This document shows positions 1 to 9,963 of a stretch of 64,000 nucleotides of DNA, one piece after another (positions within the stretch are counted from its first letter, which is position 1; the number at the start of each line of letters is the position of its first letter). The position numbers and the translations under genes were made by a program. The DNA is from Pseudomonas sp. LRP2-20 (GTDB lineage: Bacteria > Pseudomonadota > Gammaproteobacteria > Pseudomonadales > Pseudomonadaceae). The notes beneath the pieces were generated by a model, which searched no databases, was not told the DNA's origin, and saw only the letters and a list, made by a program, of their open reading frames with translations. The stretch spans positions 2,858,001-2,922,000 of the forward strand of contig NZ_AP025944.1 of assembly GCF_024349685.1 (NCBI RefSeq), in the 5' to 3' direction.

Positions 1-371
1 GCGATGGCCTGGGCCAGGCGCTGCTTGTAGATGCGGTCGTCCAGCTGCACCAGCAGGTCGCCGGCCTTGACGAACTGGAAGTCATGCACCGGCACGTCGA
101 CGACATAGCCACTGAGCTGCGGGCCGATGATCGTCACCTGGCCGCGCACCAGGGCGTTTTCGGTGCTTTCGATGGTGCTGCTGAACGGCGGCAGGTTCCA
201 GGCGTAGAGCACCAGCAGGATGCCGGCCAGGGCCACGCAGGCAAAGCTGATCGAAGACAGGATGCGCACCCGCCGCGTGCGCACCGGGCTGGTCGGTTCG
301 CTGGGTGGCGTGCTGCCTTCCGGGGTTTCGGCAATGGCGGTGGTGGTTGTGCTGCGGGTTTCTTCGGTCAT
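1..371 (-). CDS. HlyD/EmrA-type membrane fusion protein, N-terminal part (partial)
   Basis: This is the first 123 codons of a periplasmic adaptor that would link an inner-membrane drug exporter to an outer-membrane channel; the rest lies beyond position 1. A charged, proline-rich cytoplasmic N-terminus is followed by one membrane anchor at about residues 31-50. Then comes the start of a biotinyl-lipoyl-like domain with the family sequence around 'GPQLSGYVVDVPVHDFQFVK' and 'GDLLVQLDDR'. The ATG (369-371) overlaps the TGA of the upstream transporter as ATGA, so the two are translationally coupled, which is typical of emrB/emrA pairs. Substrate cannot be read from sequence. Confidence 0.85.
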   Translation of the reverse strand, partial: MTEETRSTTTTAIAETPEGSTPPSEPTSPVRTRRVRILSSISFACVALAGILLVLYAWNLPPFSSTIESTENALVRGQVTIIGPQLSGYVVDVPVHDFQFVKAGDLLVQLDDRIYKQRLAQAI

Positions 372-2017
372 CGGCTGGCAGTACCGCTGGTGGAGTCGGA
401 TGAAGCAGCCTGGCGGGCGACATACCACAGCCAGGAGCCGCGAATGGTAATCCAGATCATGGTCAGCACGGCGATGCTGCCGATCAGCACGAACACATCG
501 TTGTAGGCCATCACGTTGGCCTCGCGGGTGGCGGCGCTGGCCAGCACGCGCAGGCCCGCCTCGCTGCGCAATGCCGGGTCGGCGAGAAGCCCGGCGTAAC
601 CGGCGCCGCCACTTTGCACACGGGCATTGACCAGCGGTTCGAGGTAGCTGAGGCGGTCCATCAGGTGGCTGGAATGGAATTTCTCGCGCCAGGTCTGGAA
701 GGTGCCCAGCAGCGCCGCGCCGATCAGCCCGCCGAGGTTGTTGCAGATGCCGAACAGCACCGAGAAGCTCACCAGGTTGCGCGGGTTGGCGCGCACGTGG
801 CTGATGCCCAGGGCCATCGACGGGCCGAGGAAGAAGGTGCTGCCGAAGGCCAGCAGGAACTGGCTGAGGTACATCTGCGCGGGGCGCGTGAGGTTGCTCG
901 AACTGCTGTCCATGAACGCCCCGGTGGCCATCGCCAGCAGCGAGATGAACAGCGGGATCACCAGGTGCTTGGGGTCGATGGTCAGCGCACTGCTGGCCAG
1001 GCCTGCCACGGCGCCGAGCAGCATGATCCAGTACAGCGAGCGCATCTGCTCGCTGCCCATGTTCAACACTTGCAGAAAGCCCACCGCGCCGGTGGATTGT
1101 TCCGAGGTGACCATGCGGATCAGTATCACGCACAGGCCCAGGCGGATGATCGCGCCACTGCCCAGCCAGCGTGTCATCAGCAGCGGGTTCTGGCGGTTGT
1201 GCTCGATGGCCAGGCCGGTGAGTATCAAGGCAATGGAACAGGCCAGGGCGATGCCGATCCAGGGGGCCTCCAGCCACCAGTCGATGCGCCCAAGCGACAG
1301 TGCGGCGCAGAGCAGGGCGACGCCGCTGGCCATCAGGGTAAAGGTGAGAAAGTCCAGCGGCTCGAAGGTCTTGAAGCGGTCACCAGGGGGCAGCTTGAGC
1401 AGCAGCACGCAGCCCAGTGCGGCCAGCGCCAGGCCCAGTTCGAACAGGTACAGGCCGCGCCATTCGGCGATCTGCAGCAGGTCTTCGGAGAATATCCGCG
1501 CCAGCGGCAGGGCCAGTTGCGAAGCGCCAAGGCCCAGCACCATGGCTTTGAGCCGCCAACGTTCGGGGAATGCTTGGATCATGTAGTACAGGCCCAGCGA
1601 GCTGAGCGCCGCGCCGACCATGCCGTGGGCGGCGCGCACGGCGATGGCCGAGTTGAGGTCGTTGACCAGCAGGTGGGCGAAGGTGACCAGGGCATACAGC
1701 ACCAGGAACACTTCGGTGAAGGCGCGCAGGCCGAACTGCTGGCGGAACTTGACCAGCAGCAGGTTGATCGACACGTTGGTCATCACATAGGCCGCCGGCA
1801 GCCAGGCCATCTCGGCGCTGGTCGCGCCCAGCGCGCCCTGCAGGAACACCAGGTTGGCGGTGACCAGTGCGTTACCCAGGCCACCGGTTATCGCCACCAG
1901 CAGGCCGACCACGCCATACGCCAGGCGCTTGGCCGGCGTATGCAGGGGCGTGGAAGGGGAGCCGGGGAGGCTGGGCTTCTCGTGCGGGAGCCACTGGCGC
2001 GGGGTGTATTTGTCCAT
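368..2017 (-). CDS. MFS drug/H+ antiporter, DHA2 (EmrB-like) family
   Basis: This 549-residue inner-membrane protein is hydrophobic throughout, with enough segments for the 14 helices of the DHA2 subgroup and a short polar N-terminus of about 35 residues. It is expected to export toxic organic compounds by proton antiport together with the HlyD-like adaptor that overlaps its stop codon. The length is normal for EmrB relatives. The ATG at 2017 opens the long frame, and no stronger ribosome-binding site is seen further in. A 243-bp palindromic element lies upstream, between this gene and the permease gene. The family call is secure, the substrate unknown. Confidence 0.85.
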   Translation of the reverse strand: MDKYTPRQWLPHEKPSLPGSPSTPLHTPAKRLAYGVVGLLVAITGGLGNALVTANLVFLQGALGATSAEMAWLPAAYVMTNVSINLLLVKFRQQFGLRAFTEVFLVLYALVTFAHLLVNDLNSAIAVRAAHGMVGAALSSLGLYYMIQAFPERWRLKAMVLGLGASQLALPLARIFSEDLLQIAEWRGLYLFELGLALAALGCVLLLKLPPGDRFKTFEPLDFLTFTLMASGVALLCAALSLGRIDWWLEAPWIGIALACSIALILTGLAIEHNRQNPLLMTRWLGSGAIIRLGLCVILIRMVTSEQSTGAVGFLQVLNMGSEQMRSLYWIMLLGAVAGLASSALTIDPKHLVIPLFISLLAMATGAFMDSSSSNLTRPAQMYLSQFLLAFGSTFFLGPSMALGISHVRANPRNLVSFSVLFGICNNLGGLIGAALLGTFQTWREKFHSSHLMDRLSYLEPLVNARVQSGGAGYAGLLADPALRSEAGLRVLASAATREANVMAYNDVFVLIGSIAVLTMIWITIRGSWLWYVARQAASSDSTSGTASR

Positions 2018-2078
2018 GGGGCTGACTGTACTTGAGGGGGGATGGGTGTGGGAACAGGTGTTCGCCTTGAGATTTATT

Positions 2079-2321
2079 GCGCCTGGGAGATCGAGCGCCG
2101 CCCGCGCGGCGCATCGCGAGCTGCGCTCGCTCCTACGTTTGTTTCTGGCCAGTAACGCCTGTGACAGGCGCGCGCGACCGCCTTGTTGGTCCGACGCGGT
2201 ATCGCGTCATGCGCCAAGGCGTTCGCGCGCAAATCCCCGAGAAATAATTGGCCCGAAACAAACGTAGGAGCGAGCGCAGCTCGCGATGCGCCGCGCGGGC
2301 GGCGCTCGATCTCCCAGGCGC
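2079..2321. repeat. 243-bp palindromic repeat, copy 1
   Basis: Two 67-bp arms (2079-2145 and 2255-2321) are perfect inverted complements around a spacer of about 109 bp. A copy of the same length and orientation lies at 4236-4478, differing by scattered spacer substitutions. It begins 22 bp beyond the stop of the lactate permease gene. The arms contain the GC-rich, bulged-stem type of sequence seen in Pseudomonas REP/BIME elements. It carries no plausible gene; the open frames across it are palindrome by-products. It fills most of the gap between the permease and the MFS gene. Confidence 0.85.
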
Positions 2322-2342
2322 TGACAAACTCAAGACCTACCC

Positions 2343-4097
2343 CTAATGGCCCACCACCATCGCAGTGAAGGGCGCTACATAGGCCTGCAAGGTCACCAGC
2401 CCACCCACCAGCACCGCCAACACGATCGAATGGAAGAACACATAACGCAGGATCTCACCCTCGTGCCCATACCAGCGGGTCGCGGTAGAGGCCACGACAA
2501 TCGACTGCGCATCGACCATCTTGCCCATCACACCGCCCGAACTGTTGGCCGCCGCCATCAGCACCGGGCTCAGCCCCAGCTGCTCCGCCGTCACCCGCTG
2601 CAACCCGCCAAACAGCACGTTGGAAGCCGTGTCCGAGCCGGTCAGCGCCACGCCCAGCCAGCCGAGCAAGGTGCCAAACATCGGATAGAAGATACCCGTG
2701 GCGGCGAACGCCAGGCCCATGGTCGCGTCCAGCCCCGAGTAACGCGTGAGAAAGCCCAGCGCCAGCATCGCGACGATGGTGATCAGCGAGTAGCGCACCA
2801 CCCACAGCGTACGCAGGTACTGCCGGCCCAGTTCCAGTGGCGAATAGCCCATCAGCAACCCGCCGAGGATTGCCGCCAGGAAGATGCCGCTGCCGGTGGC
2901 GGTGAACCAGGTGAACTTGTACTGGGCGTCCTCTTTCTTCGGCGCCGGGACAACGGGCGGTACTTTCTCGATCTGCTGGTGGATCGCGTCGAAGGTGAAC
3001 ACCGGGGCGAACACCGGGTTGCCTTCACGCAGCGGCTTGCCCTGCGGGTCGAGCATGGCCGCGCCGCTGGCCGGGTCCAGCGCCGGGCGGGTGTCGAACA
3101 GGTTCTTGAAGCCCGCCGTGCCCCAGGCGAACACGAACACGGTGAGGATGATCCACGGCAACCAGGCCTTGAACACGCTGCGCTGGTCACGCTGGGCGAA
3201 GGAGGCCGCGGCGCCCGCCTTGCCGTCGTCCTCGACTTTGGAGTCGTCCACCCGCCCGGTGAGCGCCGCCGAGGTGTGCACCGTGGCCGGCTTCCACACC
3301 CGCAGGAAGGCTGTCAGGCAGGCCATTGAGATCAGCGCGGCGATCACGTCCACCAGCATCGGCCCGTGGAAGTTCGACACCAAAAACTGCGGCACCGCGA
3401 AGGTGACCCCGGCCACCAGGATCGCAGGCCACACCTCGAGCATCTTGCGCCAGCCGGCAAAGGCCCAGATCAGCCAGAACGGCACGATCACCGAGAAGAA
3501 CGGCAATTGCCGGCCGACCATGGCCGACAGCTCCATTTCATCCAGCCCGGTGACCTTGGCCAGGGTGATGATTGGCGTGCCTAGAGCGCCGAACGCCACC
3601 GGTGCGGTGTTGGCGATCAGCGCCAGCCCGGACGCCGCCAGCGGCGAGAAGCCCAGGCCGATCAGGATTGCACCGGTCACCGCCACCGGTGTACCGAAGC
3701 CCGCTGCGCCCTCGAAGAAGGCGCCGAAACAGAAGGCGATCAGCAGCAGTTGCAGGCGGCGGTCGTCGGTGATGCGGGCCAACGAGTCCTGCAGCACCTT
3801 GAACGAGCCGTTCTCGGTGGTCAGCCGGTGCAGGAAGATAATGTTCAGCACGATCCAGCCAATTGGCAGCAGGCCGTTGGCCGCGCCGTACAGCGCGGCG
3901 GAGCCTGCCATGTTGGCCGGCATGCCGAAGGCGAAGATCGAGATCAGCAGCGCCGAGCCCAGGGCCAGCAGGGCGGCGATGTGCGCTTTTATATGGAAGA
4001 AAGCCAGTGCTGCCAGCATCACCACCACCGGCACCGCGGCCATGAGCGTGGAGAGCAGGGGGCTTGCGAACGGGTCGTAGATTTGCTGCCAGACCAT
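2343..4097 (-). CDS. lldP: L-lactate permease (LctP/LldP family)
   Basis: This 584-residue inner-membrane permease probably imports L-lactate (possibly also glycolate or D-lactate) with protons. It shows the family's repeated hydrophobic helices and the conserved glycine-rich motifs around 'FEGAAGFGTPVAVTGAILIG' and 'GSDTASNVLFGGLQ'. A hydrophilic stretch of roughly 110 residues in the middle, rich in proline and lysine, makes it about 25-30 residues longer than the usual 550-560. The ATG is preceded by GAGGTGG at good distance. No lldD/lldE/dld genes are adjacent, so it stands alone here. Palindromic repeats lie on both sides. GlcA-type glycolate permease is an alternative within the same family. 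Confidence 0.85.
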   Translation of the reverse strand: MVWQQIYDPFASPLLSTLMAAVPVVVMLAALAFFHIKAHIAALLALGSALLISIFAFGMPANMAGSAALYGAANGLLPIGWIVLNIIFLHRLTTENGSFKVLQDSLARITDDRRLQLLLIAFCFGAFFEGAAGFGTPVAVTGAILIGLGFSPLAASGLALIANTAPVAFGALGTPIITLAKVTGLDEMELSAMVGRQLPFFSVIVPFWLIWAFAGWRKMLEVWPAILVAGVTFAVPQFLVSNFHGPMLVDVIAALISMACLTAFLRVWKPATVHTSAALTGRVDDSKVEDDGKAGAAASFAQRDQRSVFKAWLPWIILTVFVFAWGTAGFKNLFDTRPALDPASGAAMLDPQGKPLREGNPVFAPVFTFDAIHQQIEKVPPVVPAPKKEDAQYKFTWFTATGSGIFLAAILGGLLMGYSPLELGRQYLRTLWVVRYSLITIVAMLALGFLTRYSGLDATMGLAFAATGIFYPMFGTLLGWLGVALTGSDTASNVLFGGLQRVTAEQLGLSPVLMAAANSSGGVMGKMVDAQSIVVASTATRWYGHEGEILRYVFFHSIVLAVLVGGLVTLQAYVAPFTAMVVGH

Positions 4098-4235
4098 TTG
4101 CCACCTCGTTTGTTGTTCTGTGAGGTATCGCGTTTTTGGGCAGACGGCATGCAGGGATGCCAGGGGGAGTATAGGTAGGAATTCCTTTAGCTGTGCCGGC
4201 TACGGGGGCTGGAGGGGTTCGTCTTGGGTTTTTCA

Positions 4236-4478
4236 GCGCCTGGGAGATCGAGCGCCGCCCGCGCGGCGCATCGCGAGCTGCGCTCGCTCCTACGTTTGTT
4301 TCCGGCCAGTAACGCCTGTGCCAGGCGCGCGCGACCGCCTTGTTGGTACGACGAGATATCGCGCCATGCGCCAAGGCGTTCGCGCGAAAATCCCCCAGGA
4401 ATAATTGGCCCGAAACAAACGTAGGAGCGAGCGCAGCTCGCGATGCGCCGCGCGGGCGGCGCTCGATCTCCCAGGCGC
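4236..4478. repeat. 243-bp palindromic repeat, copy 2
   Basis: This has the same architecture and orientation as the element at 2079-2321, with inverted arms of about 67 bp around a spacer that differs at several positions. The symmetry extends two more bases on each side (4234-4480). It begins 9 bp beyond the stop codon of the uvrA-like gene. The rest of the 390-bp gap up to the permease start (4098-4233) should hold the permease promoter, but I see no clear -35/-10 pair. Confidence 0.85.
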
Positions 4479-4486
4479 TGCAAATC

Positions 4487-7015
4487 TCAAGGCATACCCT
4501 TCAACGCCCGGGCGAGAAACGCGGCAGTGCGGCTGTCAGCACACCCAGCAACTACCTGCGGCGTGCCACTGACCACCACCCGGCCGCCGGCGTCTCCAGC
4601 CCCCGGCCCGATGTCGATCACCCAGTCACTCTGCGCCACCACGCGCATGTCATGCTCGACCACCACCACACTGTGCCCAGCCTCGACCAACCGGTTCAGT
4701 TGCACCAGCAAGCGGTCGATGTCCTGTGGATGCAGCCCGTTGGTAGGCTCGTCCAGCACATACAAGGTTGCGCCACGGGCCACGCGCTGCAGCTCGGTGG
4801 CCAGCTTGATCCGCTGCGCCTCGCCACCGGACAGCTCGGTAGCCGGCTGGCCCAGGCGCAGGTAGCCCAGGCCGATGTCCTGCAATACCTGCAGGCAACG
4901 CCGCGCCGCCGGCTGCTCGGCGAACACCGCCAGCGCCTGTTCGACTGTCAGCTGCAGCACCTGGGCGATGTTCATGCCCTGCCAGGTCACCGCCAGCGTC
5001 TGCGGGTTGTAGCGGGCACCATGGCAAGTCGGGCAGGGCGCATAGACGCTGGGCATGAACAGCAGTTCGACGCTGACGAAGCCTTCGCCCTCGCAGTTGT
5101 CGCAACGGCCCTTGGCCACGTTGAACGAGAACCGCCCGGCATCGAAACCGCTGGCCTTGGCCTGCTCGGTGGCGGCGAACAGTTTGCGCACATGGTCGAA
5201 CAAGCCGGTGTAGGTCGCGAGGTTGGAACGCGGCGTACGGCCGATCGGCTTCTGGTCCACCTGCACCAGCCGCTTGATGCTGTCGAGCCCCGCGCTGACA
5301 CGCCCGCTGCTGAGCTGTTCGGGTTCGTCCTCAAGGCTTTGCTCTTCAGGTTCGGCCTGTTGCTCGGCATGGCCGAGATGGGCACCGACCAGCTCCAGCA
5401 AGGCCTGGCTGACCAGGCTCGACTTGCCCGAACCGGAAATACCGGTGACCGAGGTGAAGCAACCCAGCGGAAAGCGCGCGCTGAGGTTGTCGAGGTTGTT
5501 GCGGGTGATGCCTTCCAGCGCCAACCAGTCGTGCGGCTGGCGTGGCGTGCGCAGGTTGCGCTGCTGCTCGGCAAACAGGTAGGCGGCAGTGCGCGACGCC
5601 TCGACCTGCGCAAGCCCGGCCGGCGGGCCGCTGTAGAGAACCTGCCCGCCATGCTCGCCGGCAGCGGGGCCGACGTCCACCAGCCAGTCGGCGCGGCGCA
5701 TGGTGTCCAGGTCGTGCTCTACCACATACACCGAGTTGCCGGCCTGCTTGAGCCGCTGCAAGGCATCGAACAGCGCTTCGCTGTCGGCCGGGTGCAAGCC
5801 CGCCGAGGGTTCGTCGAGCACGTAGATCACCCCGAACAGCTGCGAATTGAGCTGGGTGGCCAGGCGCAGCCGTTGCAGTTCGCCAAACGACAGCGTCGGC
5901 GTGCTGCGTTCCAGCGCCAGGTAGCCCAGGCCCAGGTCGATCAGGGTGTCGATGCGCTCCAGCAGTTCATTGGCGATGCGTTGCGCGGCCAGGCGCTTTT
6001 CCAGGGGCAGGTTGTCATCGTGCTGCTCCAGGTAGCCTGGCGCCGCGACCTGGCGGAACACCTCGGCCAGCGCCTGTAATGGCAGCCGCGACAGCTCGCC
6101 GATGTCGCGCCCGGCAAAGGTCACGTCCAGCGCTGCACGCTTGAGCCGCTTGCCCTGGCACGACGGGCACGGGCTGGGGCGCATGTACTGCGACACGCGC
6201 TTGCGCATCTGCGCGCTCTGCGAGTGCATGAAGGTATGCAGCACGTAGCGCCGGGCACCGCTGAAAGTGCCCTGGTAACTCGGTTCCAGTTTGCGCTTGA
6301 GCGCGGCGCGGGTCTGCGCCGGGGTCAGGCCGGCATACACCGGCACGGTGGGCGTCTCTTCGGTGTAGAGGATCCAGTCGCGCTGTTCCTGGGGCAGGTC
6401 ACGCCACGGGATGTCGACGTCATAGCCCAAGGTCACGAGGATGTCGCGCAGGTTCTGCCCCTGCCAGGCCATCGGCCAGGCCGCCACGGCGCGTTCACGG
6501 ATGGTCAGCGACGGGTCGGGGACCATGGTCGCCTCGGTCACCTCATAGACCCGCCCCAACCCATGGCACTGCGGGCAGGCACCTTGCGGGGTGTTGGGCG
6601 AGAAGTCCTCGGCGTACAGCATCGGTTGCCCGGCCGGGTAGCTGCCGGCGCGGGAGTAGAGCATGCGGATCGAACTGGACAAGGTGGTGACGCTGCCCAC
6701 CGAAGAGCGCGCGCTGGGCGTGCCGCGTTGCTGCTGCAGCGCCACGGCCGGGGGCAGGCCTTCGATGGCATCGACGTCCGGCACGCCGACCTGGTCGATC
6801 AGGCGCCGGGCATAGGGCGCGACCGACTCGAAATAGCGGCGCTGGGCCTCGGCGTAGACGGTGGAGAAGGCCAGGGAGGACTTGCCCGAGCCTGACACAC
6901 CGGTGAACACCACCAGCGCGTCGCGGGGGATGTCGACGTCGATGTTCTTCAGGTTGTGCTCGCGGGCGCCACGGACGCGGATGAAGCCAGTGGGGGCGGG
7001 GTTGCGGGGCGACAT
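4487..7015 (-). CDS. UvrA-like excinuclease ATPase paralogue (short UvrA class)
   Basis: This 842-residue protein carries two ABC ATPase modules. The first P-loop is at about residues 39-47 (GVSGSGKSS) and the second near 523-532 (GISGSGKSS). Both signature motifs are present ('[15 protein letters not shown]' and '[15 protein letters not shown]'), as are two zinc-binding CxxC knots, near residue 140 (CPQC) and near 638 (CDNC). Canonical UvrA is about 940 residues, so this is the shorter paralogue type found in many Pseudomonas and Streptomyces genomes, which lacks part of the UvrB-binding region. Roles suggested for relatives include auxiliary DNA repair and resistance to DNA-intercalating drugs. 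The ATG is preceded by AAGGAC. Confidence 0.85.
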   Translation of the reverse strand: MSPRNPAPTGFIRVRGAREHNLKNIDVDIPRDALVVFTGVSGSGKSSLAFSTVYAEAQRRYFESVAPYARRLIDQVGVPDVDAIEGLPPAVALQQQRGTPSARSSVGSVTTLSSSIRMLYSRAGSYPAGQPMLYAEDFSPNTPQGACPQCHGLGRVYEVTEATMVPDPSLTIRERAVAAWPMAWQGQNLRDILVTLGYDVDIPWRDLPQEQRDWILYTEETPTVPVYAGLTPAQTRAALKRKLEPSYQGTFSGARRYVLHTFMHSQSAQMRKRVSQYMRPSPCPSCQGKRLKRAALDVTFAGRDIGELSRLPLQALAEVFRQVAAPGYLEQHDDNLPLEKRLAAQRIANELLERIDTLIDLGLGYLALERSTPTLSFGELQRLRLATQLNSQLFGVIYVLDEPSAGLHPADSEALFDALQRLKQAGNSVYVVEHDLDTMRRADWLVDVGPAAGEHGGQVLYSGPPAGLAQVEASRTAAYLFAEQQRNLRTPRQPHDWLALEGITRNNLDNLSARFPLGCFTSVTGISGSGKSSLVSQALLELVGAHLGHAEQQAEPEEQSLEDEPEQLSSGRVSAGLDSIKRLVQVDQKPIGRTPRSNLATYTGLFDHVRKLFAATEQAKASGFDAGRFSFNVAKGRCDNCEGEGFVSVELLFMPSVYAPCPTCHGARYNPQTLAVTWQGMNIAQVLQLTVEQALAVFAEQPAARRCLQVLQDIGLGYLRLGQPATELSGGEAQRIKLATELQRVARGATLYVLDEPTNGLHPQDIDRLLVQLNRLVEAGHSVVVVEHDMRVVAQSDWVIDIGPGAGDAGGRVVVSGTPQVVAGCADSRTAAFLARALKGMP

Positions 7016-7144
7016 GGTGCATGTCCTTGGCGGTTGGGATATAGCTCAAGTTAACAGCATTTCCAATGGCAGGCGCGACCAGGCGGGGTTTGTGGCGGTG
7101 GGGCTTCTGGGTAGACTGTGCCTTTTCAAGGAGCACTGTCCCGC

Positions 7145-7435
7145 ATGACGCCTTTTGTTACCCGCTTGTCGCGCTACCTCGGTTCTACCTCCCTCGCCAT
7201 CGCCGTAGTCGGTGTGCTGTTCTCACTGTTTGTCGCCGTCGATTCAGGCGGCTATGTGCCTTTTCTGGGCAGCGATGCAGTCATGTGGGGCCTGACATTC
7301 TTCTGGCTGACCAACGTGATCACCCTCGTGATGAATACCGTCGTTTGGCTCTGCGGGCGCCGGCCTGCCTGGCTCAGCTGGACCATTGCGGTGCAATCGC
7401 TGGTGGCGATCGGCTTGCTGTTCGTGGAGGGGTGA
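7145..7435 (+). CDS. small inner-membrane protein, unknown function
   Basis: This is a 96-residue protein with three hydrophobic segments, at about residues 16-33, 45-65 and 77-94. I start it at ATG 7145 because AAGGAG lies 11 bases upstream at 7128-7133; the longer frame from 7118 has no such site. It is transcribed away from the uvrA-like gene and ends 3 bp before T6SS immunity debris on the other strand. I recognise no family. Confidence 0.6.
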   Translation: MTPFVTRLSRYLGSTSLAIAVVGVLFSLFVAVDSGGYVPFLGSDAVMWGLTFFWLTNVITLVMNTVVWLCGRRPAWLSWTIAVQSLVAIGLLFVEG

Positions 7436-7438
7436 GCG

Positions 7439-7531
7439 CTACAGGCGCTTCAAGCTGCTCGTCAAGCGATCCCGGAACTGTAAGGCCTGCTCTTCACCCT
7501 CTGCCTGATCGACCCGCGCCAGCGGTGCAAA
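7439..7531 (-). pseudogene. Tli4-type immunity gene, last ~30 codons only
   Basis: On the minus strand this reads as a C-terminal peptide ending 'QFRDRLTSSLKRL' before a stop at 7439. It aligns with the ends of the intact Tli4 proteins here (for example 'KFWDTLVNSIKRL'). Nothing upstream continues the frame as immunity sequence; instead a vgrG remnant abuts it. It is the outermost relic of the effector-immunity array. Confidence 0.5.
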
Positions 7532-7532
7532 G

Positions 7533-7658
7533 CTAGGCGTCGGTGCGCAGCTCGAAGCCGGTGCCGCGCAGGGCCTGCAGCTGGTCGGCACCCAACGGGG
7601 TGGTCACCTGCAGCAGGCGGCCGCTTTGTGAGAGCGGGGTGCCGAAGGTCAGGTCCAT
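7533..7658 (-). pseudogene. vgrG remnant: first ~30 codons joined to an internal segment
   Basis: From ATG 7658 this reads the same start as the full-length VgrGs ('MDLTFGTPLSQSGRLLQ'). It then jumps at a CGCAGGG-type microhomology into the segment that normally lies about 550 codons further on ('RGTGFELRTDA') and stops after 41 residues. It is an internal-deletion scar of a vgrG. Its 5' end abuts the end of the immunity gene at 7670. Confidence 0.8.
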
Positions 7659-7669
7659 GACAACGTAGG

Positions 7670-8650
7670 TTATAGTCGTTTGATGCTGTTTACCAAGGTG
7701 TCCCAGAACTTCATGGCAACCTCGTCATTGTTGAAAGTCTCGCCCTCATCCAGAGTGCTTAGTTCGAGAATTGTATAGGGCTCCCTGCTCGATTTTGGTG
7801 TGCCTGGATACTCTATGCGGAATGAATAAAAGTTTCGGTCGTTAGTCTGGGTTTTCAGCAGAAGTTCTTCAAATGTTAGGCCTGCAACTGTTCTTTTTGT
7901 TTTTCTCAAAAGTTTGGTGTTCGTAAGAACTTTTTGGAGCATTGGGGTTACAATGCCTGCAGTACGCTGCTCGTAACGTTCGATCAATCCAGGTTCTGGT
8001 TTTCGTATTACCTGTGTATCGAAAATGACATGGATCCCTGGTATTGTGGAAATGGGTAGGCCTATTGAAACTTGCTCAGGATATTTATTGGAAGGAAGAG
8101 TCAGATAGCCCGCATCAACAGCGAAAGTTCCTTCGGGAGGATTCGATTCTGGGTGGCGGTAATGAATCATCGAATTTAGGTCTTTCGCAAGTCCTACGGC
8201 TCTATCGAAAGCGTCTATTGAAATGGATTCCACAGTTTGGCGATAAAGCGTATTGCTGGAGGTTAAGTAATATATATCAAAATCATAATTTGTTGATTTG
8301 GATACTACAATAACGCCGCCGCCTTCTAGCGGGATTTTCTGATCAAATTCTTTGTATCCAGCTTTGTGGAGCTTATTTATTTCGGCAATGGACTCGTCAA
8401 CTTTTATGTTGATGTCTCGCTTGCCATTTTTGCTTATGAACTGCAAGTCTTTCTGGACTATTTTATAAGACGTCCATATGCCTGATCCATCTGTAGGCGC
8501 CGAGATGGAGTAGCGGCCAAAATAAAAAGTATTTGATTGAGTATTCATGTCTAGCGCTCCGCTTTCGGCAGTGGAGGAGAAAAGTATTGCGAAAACGCTA
8601 AATAGTATTAGAGTGCGCGTAAAGGCTTGGTAAATATTAAATTTCAACAT
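7670..8650 (-). CDS. tli4: Tli4-family T6SS immunity protein (subgroup A)
   Basis: This 326-residue protein starts with a signal-peptide-like segment (about residues 8-32, hydrophobic and ending near ESGA). That fits a periplasmic protein neutralising a periplasm-acting lipase. Shared landmarks with the other Tli4 copies are 'FYFGRYS', 'SKNGKRD', 'IHYRHPE', 'IFDTQVI' and a C-terminal 'KFWDTLVNSIKRL'. Its first 14 nt overlap the last codons of a degraded tle4 effector tail (8637-8777), the arrangement of the complete module at 19.2 kb. The effector itself is lost, so this is an orphan immunity gene. Tli4 is the known partner of Tle4 (TplE) phospholipases; that this copy binds a Tle4 is inference. 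Confidence 0.8.
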   Translation of the reverse strand: MLKFNIYQAFTRTLILFSVFAILFSSTAESGALDMNTQSNTFYFGRYSISAPTDGSGIWTSYKIVQKDLQFISKNGKRDINIKVDESIAEINKLHKAGYKEFDQKIPLEGGGVIVVSKSTNYDFDIYYLTSSNTLYRQTVESISIDAFDRAVGLAKDLNSMIHYRHPESNPPEGTFAVDAGYLTLPSNKYPEQVSIGLPISTIPGIHVIFDTQVIRKPEPGLIERYEQRTAGIVTPMLQKVLTNTKLLRKTKRTVAGLTFEELLLKTQTNDRNFYSFRIEYPGTPKSSREPYTILELSTLDEGETFNNDEVAMKFWDTLVNSIKRL

Positions 8651-8777
8651 GGGCGGAGAGTCTCACTATGCTATATAGCGTGGAGTATAGCGTCCGTCCA
8701 TCCGGATCGTTATAGGCATTCTGGTGCTCGTAGCCAGTAGTTTGGTTGTAGGCGCCAGTTTTATAAACATTTAGGCT
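8637..8777 (-). pseudogene. Tle4-type lipase effector, last ~46 codons
   Basis: The minus frame reads a peptide containing 'TGYEHQNAYND', matching the end of the intact effector (19176-20861). It stops at 8637, overlapping the start of the immunity gene by 14 nt. The upstream part is replaced by vgrG sequence at about 8773-8777, where both sequences share AGCC. The tail is out of frame with the vgrG fragment, so no fusion protein with effector residues is made. Confidence 0.75.
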
Positions 8778-9963
8778 GGCTCGGGCTGCTATTGTCGCTG
8801 CCGTAGGTGACGTCGGTATCGGCGTTGAGCTGGGTCAGGCTGTCGAGGCCAGCTTGCAGGGCGTCGGCGTTGTGCTGCTTGGCGGTGTCGGAGAGGGTCT
8901 TGAGACGCTGCTCGCTGTTTTGCAGTTGCTGCTGGGCTTCGCTGACGTCGAGCTGGGCGCCCTGGGCGTTGCTGCGCTTCCAGGTGCTCAGGTACAGGCC
9001 CTGCTGGGCGCGCAGGGCGCCGTAGGCGTCGGTGCGCAGTTCGAAGCCGGTGCCGCGCAGGGCGCCACGGTTGTTGCCGCGCTGGTCGATCAGGTAGCCG
9101 AGGTTGAGCTGGGTGTGGCCGTGGCTGCTGTGCAGCTGGGTGCGCACCTGGCCGGTGGAGTCGTCCATCACCCACTGGTTGAAGCCGCCGCCGCCGATTT
9201 CCTTGCTCTTGTAGCCGCTCATCAAACCGCTGGAATGCCAGGCCGGTTTGTGGCCGCCGTACACCTGGCCCATGATCAGCGGGCGGTCGATGTCGTTGTC
9301 GAGGAAGGTGACCACCACTTCTTCACCAGCGCGTGGCACGTGCACGCTGCCCCAGTCCGGGCCGCTGCTTGGTTGCAGCATGCGCAGCCAGCACGACGAC
9401 AGCTCGCCGTCTTGGCTGAGGCGGTCCCAGTGGAAACGCACGCAGACGCGGTTGAGGCTGTCGGTGAACAGTTCATGGCCGTTGGGCGAGACCACCACGG
9501 CGGTCTGCGGGCCGGGCGAGGTGGGCTTGGTGTGTTCGAACGGGCTGCGGTACGGCGCGCTGTGCAGCTGGCCTTCGAAGTGGCTGATGAAGAAGCCATA
9601 AGAAAGCTCGCTCAGGGCCGAGCCGAGCAGACCATCGTCGGGCGCCGGGCGCACGGTCTTGAACAGCGGAGCCAGGCTGCCAGGCGTTTCGCGGCGCTGC
9701 TGGGCCATGGGCAGGTTGCTTTCGGCGAAGAACTGCACTTCGATCAGCAGGAACTGCCGGGCCTCGGCGGCCTTGCGCTCGTACAGCGGGTGCTGGGTCA
9801 GTTCGAACCAGCGGCCGGCCTGCAACTGGCGCACGCCGCCTTGGCCGTGCACGCGGCGGGCCTGGGACTCGTGCTGTTCGATCTGCACGCGGCTGAGCCA
9901 GTCGCCGCGCTCCTGTTTCTGCCAGTTGTACTGGCCCTGGTATTCGTAACGTTCCAGGGCCGC
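8773..9963 (-). pseudogene. vgrG internal fragment (middle ~400 codons)
   Basis: This is collinear and nearly identical with about residues 270-670 of the full-length VgrG at 20909-23605. It covers the end of the gp27-like region, the OB-fold/gp5 core ('RVCVRFHWDRL', 'HVPRAGEEVVVTFLDNDIDR') and the linker up to the DUF2345 domain. It lacks the N-terminal base domain and the needle. The open frame runs to 9993 with a short unrelated start and ends at 8761 after a few codons of effector-tail DNA in the wrong frame. A product could not form a spike. The 3'-flanking 9964-10092 contains nothing I recognise. Confidence 0.85.

Noticed and set aside
2133..2368. short open frames on both strands within the palindromic repeat
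   Set aside because: They arise from the inverted arms, appear in both copies of the element and have no start context or domain.
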